The notes: generated by a model from the letters alone, not told the origin. DNA of 64,000 bases from CAIRDP01 sp037138335 (GCA_037138335.1 JBAXIO010000009.1:1-64000), one strand, 5' to 3'. Shown: positions 17,586 to 27,069, counted from the stretch's first letter. Program-made: numbers and translations.

Positions 17586-20500
17586 ATGCAACTACCCGAA
17601 CCGTATAAACCGAAAAACCATATCCGGATTGTCACGGCCGCCTCATTGTTCGACGGGCACGACGCTGCCATCAACATCATGCGCCGCATACTCCAGGCCA
17701 GCGGAGCCGAAGTGATCCATCTCGGCCATAACCGGGCCGTGCAGGAGATCGTTGATTGTGCCATCCAGGAAGACGTCCAGGCTATCGCCCTTACTTCTTA
17801 CCAGGGAGGCCACAATGAATTCCTTAAATACATGGTCGACCTGCTGAAGGAACGCGGTTGCGGCCATATAAAGATCTTTGCCGGGGGCGGAGGAGTTATC
17901 CTTCCGCAGGAGGCCGAAGACCTGCATAATTACGGCATCACCAGGATCTATTCCCCTGATGACGGAAGGAATATGAGCCTGCAGGGGATGATAAACGACC
18001 TGCTTGAGAAATGCGACTTTCCCCTGGATGATTTTAAGGGTTTGACTGCGGATGAGATCCGTAATCGTAACATCAAATCGATTGCCCGTCTGATAACACT
18101 GGCAGAGAATTTTCCCGATAAAGCCAGGCCGGTGCTGGATGCACTGGGCACCGGGCACCAGGCACTGGGCATTGGGTTGAAAGAACCAGCACCCGGCACC
18201 CAGCACCCGGCACCTGCCACCCAGAATCCAGAACCCCGCATCCCGGTCCTCGGCATCACGGGCACCGGAGGCGCAGGAAAATCCTCCCTGGTGGATGAGC
18301 TGGTAAGGCGCTACCTTAGCGACCTGCCCGGCAAGACCATCGCAATTATTTCAGTTGATCCCACCAAACGCAAAACCGGAGGGGCTTTACTGGGAGACCG
18401 CATCCGCATGAATGCCATCTCCGATCCCAGGGTTTTCATGAGGTCGCTGGCCACCAGGCAGTCGAACCTCTCGCTTTCACGGTATGTTAAGGATGCAACT
18501 GTTATACTTCAGTCGGCATGCTTCGACCTCATCATTATCGAAACATCGGGGATAGGGCAATCCGACACCGAGATTGTCGACCACAGCGACCTTTCCATGT
18601 ATGTGATGACCCCCGAATATGGCGCCGCAAGCCAGCTTGAGAAGATCGACATGCTCGATTTTGCCGACATCGTGGTCGTAAACAAAGGCGATAAACGGGG
18701 CTCTCTTGATGCCATCAGGGATGTGAAGAAACAATACCAGAGGAACAATAAGCTGTTCGATAAAGAGGTTGACGAGATGCCTGTATACGGCACAGTGGCT
18801 TCCCAGTTCAACGACCCCGGGGTGAACCTGCTTTATAAGGCGCTTATAAAGGCCATCTCAGCCAAAACCGGCATGGAATTCAGCAGCAGTTTTGAGGGAC
18901 GCGACGAGATGAAAGACAAGATCTTCATTATCCCGCCCTCAAGAACGAGATATCTTTCTGAAATTGCCGATGCCGTAAGAATTTATAACAAATGGACTGT
19001 TGAACAGGCAGGGATAGCGCAGAGGTTGTACGGCATCTCTCAAACCATCGACGCCATACGCAGTACACCGCCCCGGGAACGTGATAAGAACCCCCGGCTG
19101 CATTCGCATGACAGCAACATCATGCTGGAGCTGGACCTGCTGTTTGACGAACTGGTGAAAAAGCTAGATCCGGAGAATTACTCGATCATTAAAAACTGGT
19201 CAGACAAGCTCGGTTCCTATAAGGACGAGAATTACATTTACAAGGTCAGGGGCAGGGAGATAAAAGTGAAGACCCATACCGAATCCCTCTCCCACCTGCA
19301 GATCCCGAAGATCTCCATGCCAAGGTATGAGGCCTGGGGCGATATCCTGAAATGGAACCTGAGGGAGAATGTCCCCGGTGAATTCCCGTATGCAGCAGGG
19401 GTGTTTCCGTTCAAGCGGACCGCCGAAGACCCCACCCGCATGTTTGCAGGGGAAGGGGGGCCGGAGCGCACCAACAAGCGCTTTCATTACCTTTCGCACT
19501 CACTGCCTTTCGTAAGGCTCTCGACTGCATATGACAGTGTGACCCTTTACGGCTTCGATCCCGACATTCGTCCCGATATCTATGGGAAGATAGGAAATGC
19601 CGGAGTTTCTATTGCCTGTCTCGACGATGCCAAAAAGCTTTATTCAGGGTTTGACCTCCTTGACCAGAACACCTCGGTATCGATGACAATCAACGGTCCG
19701 GCCCCGGCAATGGTCGGCTATTTCATGAATGCCGCCATTGACCAGCAATGTGAGAAATATATCGTTGAGCACGGGCTGGAAGAAGAGGTTAAAAAAAAGA
19801 TCAAAGCCATTTATAAAAAGAAAGGGACAGATCGTCCGAAGTACCAGGGAAACCTCCCCGTGGGAAATAAGGGGCTGGGGCTGATGCTGCTTGGAGTGAC
19901 CGGCGACAAGGTATTGCCGGAGGAAGTCTATCAAAAGATCAGGAACGAAACCTTATGCAATGTAAGGGGAACGGTCCAGGCTGACATCCTCAAGGAAGAC
20001 CAGGCCCAGAACACCTGTATTTTCTCAACAGACTTTGCCCTTAAAATGATGGGCGATATCCAGGAATATTTCATCGATAACAACATAAGGAATTTCTATT
20101 CAGTTTCCATATCGGGTTACCATATTGCCGAAGCCGGGGCCAATCCGATTACCCAGCTGGCATTGACGCTTTCGAACGGGTTCACCTATGTTGAGTATTA
20201 TGTTTCGAGGGGGATGGATGTGAGCAAATTTGCGCCCAATCTTTCGTTCTTTTTCTCCAACGGCATAGATCCCGAATATTCGGTGATAGGCCGGGTAGCC
20301 CGCCTGATCTGGGCCAAGGCGATGAAGTACAGGTACAAGGCCAATGCCCGTTCCCAGATGCTGAAATACCATATCCAGACTTCGGGACGTTCGCTGCATG
20401 CCCAGGAAATCGATTTTAACGATATCCGCACCACGCTCCAGGCCTTATATGCGATATACGATAACTGCAATTCGCTTCATACCAATGCTTACGACGAAGC

Positions 20501-21065
20501 CATCACAACACCCACTGAGGAATCGGTGCGCAGGGCCATGGCGATCCAGATGATCATCAACCATGAGCTTGGACTCGCAAAGAACCAGAACCCCCTTCAG
20601 GGTGCCTTTATCATCGAAGAACTCACCGACCTCGTAGAGGAAGCCGTAATGCTTGAGTTCGAAAGGATCTCCGAAAGGGGAGGGGTGCTGGGTGCTATGG
20701 AAACCATGTACCAGAGGAGCAAGATACAGGAAGAATCCCTGTATTATGAAAGCCTGAAAAACAGCGGGAAACTGCCGATCATGGGAGTAAACACCTTCCT
20801 GTCGAGCAAAGGATCGCCGACGGTTTTACCGGGAGAAGTCATCCGCAGTACAGATGAAGAAAAACAATACCAGATTGAGATGCTCAAACATCTTCATGCA
20901 AGCTGGCAGGAAGAATCCGAAAAAGCAATTCTCAACCTGAAGCATTCTGCAACACAAAATATGAATATCTTTGAAAGCCTGATGGAGGCAACCAAATTCT
21001 GTTCCATAGGGCAGATCACCCATGCTTTGTTTGAAGTGGGCGGTCAATACAGGCGAAACATGTAG
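17586..21065 (+). CDS. icmF: Fused isobutyryl-CoA mutase (IcmF)
   Basis: A 1159-residue adenosylcobalamin enzyme that interconverts isobutyryl-CoA and n-butyryl-CoA. Residues ~15-145 are the B12-binding domain, with the base-off ligand in DGHDAAIN (His25) and a GGGGV loop. A low-complexity linker follows. From ~218 comes the MeaB-like G-protein chaperone: P-loop GITGTGGAGKSS, DPTKRKTGG, ETSGIGQSD and the NKGD base-recognition motif. The substrate domain (~550-1159) has the IcmF-type GFDPDIRPDIYGKIGNAG and YHIAEAGANPITQ. Domain order B12-GTPase-mutase is that of IcmF and unlike methylmalonyl-CoA mutase, which has the mutase part first. Neighbours: the dehydrogenase is 10 bases upstream and butyrate kinase 17 bases downstream. 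Substrate choice cannot be proved from sequence; related fused mutases also act on pivalyl- or isovaleryl-CoA. Confidence 0.93.
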   Translation: MQLPEPYKPKNHIRIVTAASLFDGHDAAINIMRRILQASGAEVIHLGHNRAVQEIVDCAIQEDVQAIALTSYQGGHNEFLKYMVDLLKERGCGHIKIFAGGGGVILPQEAEDLHNYGITRIYSPDDGRNMSLQGMINDLLEKCDFPLDDFKGLTADEIRNRNIKSIARLITLAENFPDKARPVLDALGTGHQALGIGLKEPAPGTQHPAPATQNPEPRIPVLGITGTGGAGKSSLVDELVRRYLSDLPGKTIAIISVDPTKRKTGGALLGDRIRMNAISDPRVFMRSLATRQSNLSLSRYVKDATVILQSACFDLIIIETSGIGQSDTEIVDHSDLSMYVMTPEYGAASQLEKIDMLDFADIVVVNKGDKRGSLDAIRDVKKQYQRNNKLFDKEVDEMPVYGTVASQFNDPGVNLLYKALIKAISAKTGMEFSSSFEGRDEMKDKIFIIPPSRTRYLSEIADAVRIYNKWTVEQAGIAQRLYGISQTIDAIRSTPPRERDKNPRLHSHDSNIMLELDLLFDELVKKLDPENYSIIKNWSDKLGSYKDENYIYKVRGREIKVKTHTESLSHLQIPKISMPRYEAWGDILKWNLRENVPGEFPYAAGVFPFKRTAEDPTRMFAGEGGPERTNKRFHYLSHSLPFVRLSTAYDSVTLYGFDPDIRPDIYGKIGNAGVSIACLDDAKKLYSGFDLLDQNTSVSMTINGPAPAMVGYFMNAAIDQQCEKYIVEHGLEEEVKKKIKAIYKKKGTDRPKYQGNLPVGNKGLGLMLLGVTGDKVLPEEVYQKIRNETLCNVRGTVQADILKEDQAQNTCIFSTDFALKMMGDIQEYFIDNNIRNFYSVSISGYHIAEAGANPITQLALTLSNGFTYVEYYVSRGMDVSKFAPNLSFFFSNGIDPEYSVIGRVARLIWAKAMKYRYKANARSQMLKYHIQTSGRSLHAQEIDFNDIRTTLQALYAIYDNCNSLHTNAYDEAITTPTEESVRRAMAIQMIINHELGLAKNQNPLQGAFIIEELTDLVEEAVMLEFERISERGGVLGAMETMYQRSKIQEESLYYESLKNSGKLPIMGVNTFLSSKGSPTVLPGEVIRSTDEEKQYQIEMLKHLHASWQEESEKAILNLKHSATQNMNIFESLMEATKFCSIGQITHALFEVGGQYRRNM
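18140..18240 (+). repeat. Low-complexity repeat within the IcmF interdomain linker
   Basis: Degenerate copies of GGCACCGGGCACC and then CACCCGGCACCCAG occur back to back, encoding an Ala/Pro/Gly/His/Gln-rich linker of about 33 residues between the B12-binding and GTPase domains. The two halves are nearly complementary in their G and C blocks. The reading frame stays open. Confidence 0.7.
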
Positions 21066-21082
21066 CTAATAAAATTAAGGAT

Positions 21083-22156
21083 ATGAAATTCAACATTTTG
21101 GTGGTTAACCCAAGGGATAAGGTTACCCAGATCGCAGTCTACAACAATTACAAACTCCTCTACATTAACAACAGGTATCACACCGCCGACGAGCTATCGG
21201 GATTTGAAACCATTTATGAACAGCTTGAACTGCGCAAACAGATCGTGCTGAAGGAACTTCAGAATAACGAATTTGACCTCAGCGAGGTTAAGGTTGTGAT
21301 CTCACGCGGGGGCCTTGTAAAACCTGTTAGTTCGGGGGTTTATGCGGTAAACGAAGCCCTGAAGCAGGACCTGAAGAACAGCCCTGTGGGAGTGGATATT
21401 ATTAATCTGGGCGGATTGCTTGCCGATGCCGTTTCGGCTGAGATACCCGGCTCAAGGGCCATGATTGCCGACCCTACGGTTGTTGATGAAATGGAAGATG
21501 TTGCGCGGATTACCGGTTCCCCCGGTATTGAGAGGAAGTCTATTTTCCATGCATTAAACCAGAAGGCTATCGCGAAGCTTTTTGCCGAAAGCCAGAACAT
21601 GAAATATGAGGACCTGAACCTGATCGTCGCGCATATGGGCAACGGGACCACCATCGGCGCTCACCGCAAGGGCCGTGTTATTGACGTTAACCAGGGCTTC
21701 GAGGGGGACGGGCCCTTCTCGATGATCCGCAGCGGGAGCCTGCCCCTGGGCGACATCGTAAAGATGTGCCTGATCGATAAAAAGCCTGCAGAGGAAGTGT
21801 ACTGCCTTCTCACCCATTGCGGAGGCATCAGGGCCCACCTGGGGACTACCGACCTCAGCGCGATAGAATTCCGTATCAAGGGCGGCGATGAAAAAGCAAA
21901 GAGGATCATGGATGCCATGGCATACCAGGTTTCCAAATGCATTGGCGAAATGTATGTGGTACTGAAGGGCGATGTTGACGCAATCCTTCTTACGGGCGAG
22001 ATCGCACATTCGGAGAGGGTGATCGATTTCATTATCGAACATGTAAGGAAACTTGCCAAGGTCGTTGTGTACCCCGGCGATAACGAGATCCAGGCCATGG
22101 CCGCGAATGCGTTACGGGTGGTGCAGGGCGAGATGGTTGTGAATGAATATAAATGA
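21083..22156 (+). CDS. buk: Butyrate kinase family protein
   Basis: A 357-residue member of the acetate/propionate/butyrate kinase (ASKHA) family. Hallmarks are the N-terminal phosphate loop (FNILVVNPRDKVTQIAV), VVISRGGLVKPVSSGVY, IADPTVVDEMEDVARITG, AHMGNGTTIGAHRKGRVIDV and LTHCGGIRAHLGTTD, then a C-terminal LTGEIAHSERV. It converts acyl-phosphate plus ADP to carboxylate plus ATP, or the reverse, for butyrate or isobutyrate. No phosphotransbutyrylase gene is visible, so the acyl-phosphate source would be encoded elsewhere. The gene is 17 bases after icmF and 6 bases before the hydrolase gene, so it belongs to the same operon. Family members vary in preference between butyrate, isobutyrate and branched acids, which the sequence cannot decide. 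Confidence 0.9.
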   Translation: MKFNILVVNPRDKVTQIAVYNNYKLLYINNRYHTADELSGFETIYEQLELRKQIVLKELQNNEFDLSEVKVVISRGGLVKPVSSGVYAVNEALKQDLKNSPVGVDIINLGGLLADAVSAEIPGSRAMIADPTVVDEMEDVARITGSPGIERKSIFHALNQKAIAKLFAESQNMKYEDLNLIVAHMGNGTTIGAHRKGRVIDVNQGFEGDGPFSMIRSGSLPLGDIVKMCLIDKKPAEEVYCLLTHCGGIRAHLGTTDLSAIEFRIKGGDEKAKRIMDAMAYQVSKCIGEMYVVLKGDVDAILLTGEIAHSERVIDFIIEHVRKLAKVVVYPGDNEIQAMAANALRVVQGEMVVNEYK

Positions 22157-22168
22157 ATATAAATGAAT
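22142..22168 (+). repeat. 10-bp direct repeat spanning a gene junction
   Basis: About 2.5 copies of AATGAATATA span the buk stop and hydrolase start. They create ATG codons at 22143, 22153 and 22163; the TGA ending buk is at 22154-22156, and only the 22163 ATG opens the hydrolase frame. Confidence 0.8.
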
Positions 22169-23008
22169 TTACACGTCATCAACACCGGCAACCTCAAACT
22201 CGATGGCGGCGCCATGTTCGGCGTTGTTCCCAAGGTGATGTGGAGCAAGCTGTATCCCTGCGACGAAAACAATCTCTGCAACTGGAGCATGCGCTGCCTG
22301 CTCGTTGAAGATGGTGAACGTAAGATCCTTATTGATTGCGGGATAGGGGACAAGCAAAGCGAAAAATTCTTTTCAAATTATTACCTTAACGGTGACGACA
22401 GCCTGGATAAATCCCTTGCTGTTGCCGGTTTTACTGCGGATGATATCACGGATGTGATCCTGACCCACCTTCATTTTGATCATTGCGGGGGCGCTGTTAA
22501 ATGGAATGAAGACCGCACTGCTTATATCCCCGCGTTTAAAAACGCTGCCTATTGGACCAGCCGCCGGCATTGGGACTGGGCCACCAACCCGAATAACAGG
22601 GAGAAGGCTTCATTCCTGAAAGAGAATATCCTGCCATTAAAAGAAAAAGGAAAGCTGAACCTGGTTGAAAGTGATGGCGGGATATTCCCCGGTATCAGTC
22701 TCCGCATGTTCCACGGGCATACCGAGGGACAGGTCATCCCCCACATACGGTATGGCGATAAAACCATTGTTTACATGGCCGACCTTCTGCCTTCAGCAGC
22801 GCATATCCCATTGCCCTACGTGATGTCGTACGACACCCGTCCGTTGATCACCCTTGACGAAAAGGAAGCTTTCATGAAAGAAGCCGCAGAGAACGGCTAT
22901 ATTCTCTTTTTGGAGCACGACATCCTGCACGAATGTTGCACGGTGCAGGAAACCGAAAAAGGAGTGAGGCTGAAAGAGGCACTCCCTTTGGCAGCGGCCA
23001 TATCATAA
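22163..23008 (+). CDS. Metallo-beta-lactamase-fold hydrolase
   Basis: A 281-residue MBL-fold protein. The zinc motif is THLHFDHCGGAVKWN (HxHxDH), with the further ligand His in FHGHTEGQ, an Asp in MADLLPSAAHIP, and a final His in LEHDILHECCTV. It probably hydrolyses an ester, thioester or lactone; the fold alone does not give the substrate. Context points to acyl-CoA or acyl-glutathione-like chemistry in the butyryl-CoA operon: it starts 6 bases after butyrate kinase. The ATG at 22163 gives a short N-terminal strand with no signal peptide, so it is cytoplasmic. No gene follows in the same direction for 90 bases. Confidence 0.88.
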   Translation: MNLHVINTGNLKLDGGAMFGVVPKVMWSKLYPCDENNLCNWSMRCLLVEDGERKILIDCGIGDKQSEKFFSNYYLNGDDSLDKSLAVAGFTADDITDVILTHLHFDHCGGAVKWNEDRTAYIPAFKNAAYWTSRRHWDWATNPNNREKASFLKENILPLKEKGKLNLVESDGGIFPGISLRMFHGHTEGQVIPHIRYGDKTIVYMADLLPSAAHIPLPYVMSYDTRPLITLDEKEAFMKEAAENGYILFLEHDILHECCTVQETEKGVRLKEALPLAAAIS

Positions 23009-23098
23009 CCCCCGGCCCTGACCACTGTGGCCTGAACTGGAACATGGTCTGCCATTACTTGTTCTCACGAATTGTTAAACACCGTAAGTGTTCATGTC

Positions 23099-25501
23099 AT
23101 GAGTGAATACCAGGCAAATATCAATAAACTTCTCGAAAAGCTGTCGGAGCTGTTGAAAAGACAGGAGTCTTTCCAGGAAGAGGTCGAATCATTGAAACGG
23201 GAAATCCGGATCCTTGCATCCCGCGGGCCCGAACCTGCTGTAAGCAAAGAAGCAGATAATGAAACCGTGCTTGTGTCACCGGTTGAAATCAAAGAAGAAC
23301 CTCTTCCTGTTACAAAAGAGGTGTTACACAAGGAGGAAGAACCTGTTTCGGTTAAAGATGAGACCAGCCTGTGGAAAGAAGCTGTTAAAAGCAACAATTC
23401 AAGGGCGGGGCAGGGATCAGGTATCCGTTCCAACCTGGAGAAATTCATAGGCGAGAACCTGATCAACAAGATAGGTATCGTGATCCTCGTGATCGGTGTT
23501 GGCATAGGCGCCAAATATGCAATCGATCATGACCTTATCAGTCCGTGGACCCGGATCATTCTCGGGTACATCCTTGGTTTGGGCTTACTGGGATTCGCCA
23601 TCCGCCTTAAGAAAGAATATAAGGATTTCAGTGCTGTCCTGCTCAGCGGGTCCATGGCCATAATGTATTTCATCACCTTTGCGGCCTTCAGCTTTTATGC
23701 CCTGATCCCCCTGGTTCTCACTTTTTCGCTGATGGTATTATTCACCGTTTTCACGGTGGCGGCTGCAGTGTATTACGACAGGCAGGTCATTGCCCACATA
23801 GGTCTCGTAGGCGCTTATGCGGTCCCCTTCCTTTTAAGCGACGGGTCGGGAAAAGTTGCCATATTGTTCAATTACATGGCCATCATCAATGCGGGGATCC
23901 TTGCCATCGCATTCAGGAAATACTGGAAACCCCTGTATTATTCAGCTTTCCTGTTAAGCTGGATGATCTTCATTACCTGGTATGTGCAGAAGTATGAAAA
24001 CGGAGCTAATTTCGGGCTGGCCTGGATTTTTATATCCATTTTTTTTCTGACATTTTATGTCATTTTTCTTGCCTATAAACTCCATAAAAAGGAAAAATTC
24101 AGGATTGATGACATCATTTTGCTGCTTGCGAATTCTGCTGTTTTTTACGGGCTGGGATATTCTGTATTACGGCAGAACATCAGTGGAGAGGATTTCCTGG
24201 GGCTGTTTACCCTTATCAACGGATTGCTGCATTTTATGGTAAGTGTATTTGTTTTCCGTATAAAGGATTCTGACAGAAACCTGTTTTATTTTATTGCCGG
24301 CCTGGTTATTGCGTTTTTGACCCTGGCGATCCCGGTGCAGCTCGACGGTAACTGGGTGACCATGCTGTGGTCGTCGGAAGCTGTTGCGCTTTTTTGGATT
24401 GGCCGCACCAAACATACCTTCCTGTATGAGCTGCTCTCATATATCCTGATGGGACTGGCTTTTTTCTGTATTATCCTGGGCTGGAAGGCAGGCTATCATA
24501 CCGACGGCATATGGGCCGACGGAGAAAAACTTTTACCCCTGTTCAACATGAATTTCCTGACTTCATTGTTGTTCATTGCTTCATTCGCATACATTATTGT
24601 GCTTAACCTCGATAGAAAAATTACCGAGGGTCCCGACTGGCAGCTTTCGATACGGAGGTGGATGAATTTTATCATCCCCTCGTTTTTTCTCATTGTGCTG
24701 TATTTCGCATTCTACCTTGAAATATCGGTGTACTGGAACCAGCTGTTCATTTCAGGCAGTGTTAATGTTAATGATCCCGTTTCGGGTTTGCAAAATTATT
24801 CAAACGAAAACATCACTTATTTTAAGACCATTTCACTTCTGGTTTATTCAATGGTATTTCTTGCAATCCTTTCCTTTGTAAATATTCTCAGGCTGAAAAA
24901 GAGTGTTTTAGGGCTCATCAACCTTGGGTTCAGCCTGGCCGCCGTGGGCTTATGCGTTTCGGTCGGTCTGATTGCGCTTGGCAGCCTGAGGGAAAGCTAC
25001 CTGGACCAGGAGCTGTCGAAATATTTTTACAGGGGATTTATGCTTATAGGCTTGCGCTATATTTTGTTTGCTTTTCTTGCAGTATTGCTTTATTCGGTTT
25101 ACAGGTATATCAAAGAGGACTTTCTCGGAACGGACCTGCGCATTGAATTTGATTTGTTCCTGCAGATCGCCCTGCTTACCATCGTCAGCAATGAACTCAT
25201 CAACTGGATGGACCTTTCAGGTTCCCAGCACTCATATAAACTTGGGCTCAGCATCCTGTTTGGCCTGTATTCGGTATTGCTTATCGTGCTTGGCATCTGG
25301 AAGAAAAAACTGCACCTGCGCATAGGGGCCATCGTGCTTTTCTCTCTTACCCTGCTCAAACTCTTTTTCTATGACCTCTCTTCACTTGACACTATTGCAA
25401 AGACCATTGTTTTTATTGTGCTGGGGGTGCTCTTGCTGATAATTTCCTTCCTTTATACCAAGTACCGGAAACTGATTTTCGGGGATGATAAGGATGAATG
25501 A
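23099..25501 (+). CDS. DUF2339 multi-pass membrane protein
   Basis: 801 residues from the ATG at 23099 (an in-frame ATG at 23072 is also possible). A coiled-coil N-terminus (MSEYQANINKLLEKLSELL...) and an acidic, Glu-rich segment are followed by IGENLINKIGIVILVIGVGI, the typical opening of DUF2339. The rest contains about twenty hydrophobic helices. The family has no known biochemical role; it is a large integral inner-membrane protein of Bacteroidota and proteobacteria. It ends inside the GNAT gene start, so the two are translationally coupled. Confidence 0.85.
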   Translation: MSEYQANINKLLEKLSELLKRQESFQEEVESLKREIRILASRGPEPAVSKEADNETVLVSPVEIKEEPLPVTKEVLHKEEEPVSVKDETSLWKEAVKSNNSRAGQGSGIRSNLEKFIGENLINKIGIVILVIGVGIGAKYAIDHDLISPWTRIILGYILGLGLLGFAIRLKKEYKDFSAVLLSGSMAIMYFITFAAFSFYALIPLVLTFSLMVLFTVFTVAAAVYYDRQVIAHIGLVGAYAVPFLLSDGSGKVAILFNYMAIINAGILAIAFRKYWKPLYYSAFLLSWMIFITWYVQKYENGANFGLAWIFISIFFLTFYVIFLAYKLHKKEKFRIDDIILLLANSAVFYGLGYSVLRQNISGEDFLGLFTLINGLLHFMVSVFVFRIKDSDRNLFYFIAGLVIAFLTLAIPVQLDGNWVTMLWSSEAVALFWIGRTKHTFLYELLSYILMGLAFFCIILGWKAGYHTDGIWADGEKLLPLFNMNFLTSLLFIASFAYIIVLNLDRKITEGPDWQLSIRRWMNFIIPSFFLIVLYFAFYLEISVYWNQLFISGSVNVNDPVSGLQNYSNENITYFKTISLLVYSMVFLAILSFVNILRLKKSVLGLINLGFSLAAVGLCVSVGLIALGSLRESYLDQELSKYFYRGFMLIGLRYILFAFLAVLLYSVYRYIKEDFLGTDLRIEFDLFLQIALLTIVSNELINWMDLSGSQHSYKLGLSILFGLYSVLLIVLGIWKKKLHLRIGAIVLFSLTLLKLFFYDLSSLDTIAKTIVFIVLGVLLLIISFLYTKYRKLIFGDDKDE

Positions 25502-26075
25502 TGATTTCTTACATGATCTGAAGTTTGAATCCCTGGGCAGCAGGAACTGGGGATTGTTTGAACAGCTGTTCGGGCCCAGGGGGGCCTGTGGCAGCTGCTG
25601 GTGCATGTATTACCGCCTGCCGCCTGCCGGATTCAGGGAAGGAAAATTTGAGGATGGCAACAAGCTGGCGATGAAAGAGATCGTGGAGGCCGGCAGGCCT
25701 GCAGGCATACTTGCTTTGTATGAAGGGCAGGCTATTGCATGGTGTGCGTTTGCCCCCCGTGAGGATTTTGCAAAGCTAAGCCGGTCGAGGGTTCATAAGC
25801 CTATTGATGACCGGGCGGTCTGGTCCATACCCTGCATATTCATCCATAAAGACTTCAGGAAATACGGGGTTTCAGTAGCCTTGCTGAAGGGCGTTATTGC
25901 TTATTCCCGCGAAAACGGGATACGTATCATTGAAGCATACCCGACTATTCCCACAACAGGAAGTCTGCCTGATTCCTTTGCCTGGACCGGCCTGTATAAA
26001 TCTTTCGAGCGGGCGGGGTTTACTGTTGCTGACCGCACTTCGGCAAACCGGCCGATGGTAAGGTTTTACACCTGA
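25485..26075 (+). CDS. GNAT-family N-acetyltransferase
   Basis: A 196-residue cytoplasmic acyltransferase. It has CGSCWCMYYR near the start (an unusual Cys-rich motif), a central CIFIHKDFRKYGVSVALLKGVIAYS that resembles the acetyl-CoA loop (R/Q-x-x-G-x-G/A pattern, here RKYGVS), and a terminal aromatic strand. The gene overlaps the end of the DUF2339 gene by 17 bases; a second in-frame ATG at 25494 is equally possible. The substrate is unknown. Confidence 0.8.
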   Translation: MIRMNDDFLHDLKFESLGSRNWGLFEQLFGPRGACGSCWCMYYRLPPAGFREGKFEDGNKLAMKEIVEAGRPAGILALYEGQAIAWCAFAPREDFAKLSRSRVHKPIDDRAVWSIPCIFIHKDFRKYGVSVALLKGVIAYSRENGIRIIEAYPTIPTTGSLPDSFAWTGLYKSFERAGFTVADRTSANRPMVRFYT

Positions 26076-26120
26076 ATGTTCCCTGCTGCAGATCCCGCGG
26101 CCTGCGGTGAGAACCTGTTA

Positions 26121-27068
26121 TTATTTCAGTTTTTTCCCAATCTCTTCAAGCATGACCTTCGTCATTTTTTCAAGGTCGTATACATAGTCGAGGCCCCAGT
26201 CTTTGCGGGCGACGCTGTCGTCGATGCAGGCGGGCCAGGAGTCGGCAATAGCCTGGCGGAAGTCGGGTTTGTAGGTGATCTCAAAACCAGGCAAATGTTT
26301 TTTGATCTCAGCTGCCAGTGTTTTCGGGTCAAAGCAGATCCCGGCAACATTATAGCTTGACCTTAGCGAAAGTTTCGAAGCGTCGGCTTCCATCACGTCG
26401 ATGGTGGCTTTTATTGCATCGCTCATGAACATCATGGGAAGGGCTGAATCGGGGCCGAGGAAACATTCATATTTATTATGGCGGATGGCTTCATAGAAGA
26501 TCTCCACTGCATAGTCGGTCGTACCCCCTCCGGCTTCGGTCTTGTAACTGATCAGCCCGGGGTAACGCAGGCTGCGGGTATCAACACCGTACTTGTGAAA
26601 ATAATATTCAATCCAGCGTTCCCCGGCCAGTTTGCTGATGCCGTATACTGTATTCGGTTCCATAATGGTGTACTGGGGCGTATTATAACGCGGGGTGGTA
26701 GGGCCGAATACTGCAATGGAGCTGGGCCAGAAAACCCGTTTAAGCTTAATTTCCCTTGCAATCTCAAGCACGTTAAAGAGGCTGCGCATATTGATATCCC
26801 ATGAAGGCATGGGGCGTTTCTCGGCATTACCCGAAAGGATGGCGGCAAGGTGGTAGACCTGGGTTACCTTTTCATGCTCGCAGATAAGCTGGAGTTTTGA
26901 GGCATCGAGGACATCGAGTATTTCGAAAGGCCCGCTTTCGCTGATCTCTGCAGGGGCAGGACGGATATCGGTTGCAATAACATTTGATTTCCCGTAAATT
27001 TTTCGCAGTTCAAGTGTGAGTTCCGAGCCAATCTGGCCCGAACATCCGATAACGAGGATCTTTTCCAT
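26121..27068 (-). CDS. L-threonine 3-dehydrogenase, SDR type
   Basis: A 315-residue extended short-chain dehydrogenase. The NAD-binding motif is GCSGQIGSEL near the N-terminus, and the catalytic pair sits in TVYGISK (Tyr/Lys), preceded by PSSIAVFGP. It matches the SDR-type threonine dehydrogenase that oxidises L-threonine to 2-amino-3-ketobutyrate, seen in Bacteroidota such as Flavobacterium, and not the zinc-dependent MDR enzyme. SDR epimerases share the fold, so UDP-sugar epimerase is the main alternative; the length and the SLRYPGLISYKTEAGGGTTDYAVEIFY-type region (split here as separate short motifs) favour threonine dehydrogenase. No kbl (2-amino-3-ketobutyrate CoA ligase) is adjacent. 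A -7 box lies upstream at 27115-27122. Confidence 0.85.
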   Translation of the reverse strand: MEKILVIGCSGQIGSELTLELRKIYGKSNVIATDIRPAPAEISESGPFEILDVLDASKLQLICEHEKVTQVYHLAAILSGNAEKRPMPSWDINMRSLFNVLEIAREIKLKRVFWPSSIAVFGPTTPRYNTPQYTIMEPNTVYGISKLAGERWIEYYFHKYGVDTRSLRYPGLISYKTEAGGGTTDYAVEIFYEAIRHNKYECFLGPDSALPMMFMSDAIKATIDVMEADASKLSLRSSYNVAGICFDPKTLAAEIKKHLPGFEITYKPDFRQAIADSWPACIDDSVARKDWGLDYVYDLEKMTKVMLEEIGKKLK

Positions 27069-27069
27069 A

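Noticed and set aside
17643..18206. 187-codon minus-strand frame opposite icmF
   Set aside because: It is antisense to the B12-binding domain and lacks a recognisable motif.
17586..21065. Methylmalonyl-CoA mutase
   Set aside because: Domain order is B12-binding, GTPase, mutase, and the substrate domain has GFDPDIRPDIYGKIGNAG, both fitting IcmF.
21661..22353. 230-codon minus-strand frame across buk and hydrolase
   Set aside because: It crosses a real gene junction on the opposite strand, with Ser/Arg-rich composition typical of a shadow.
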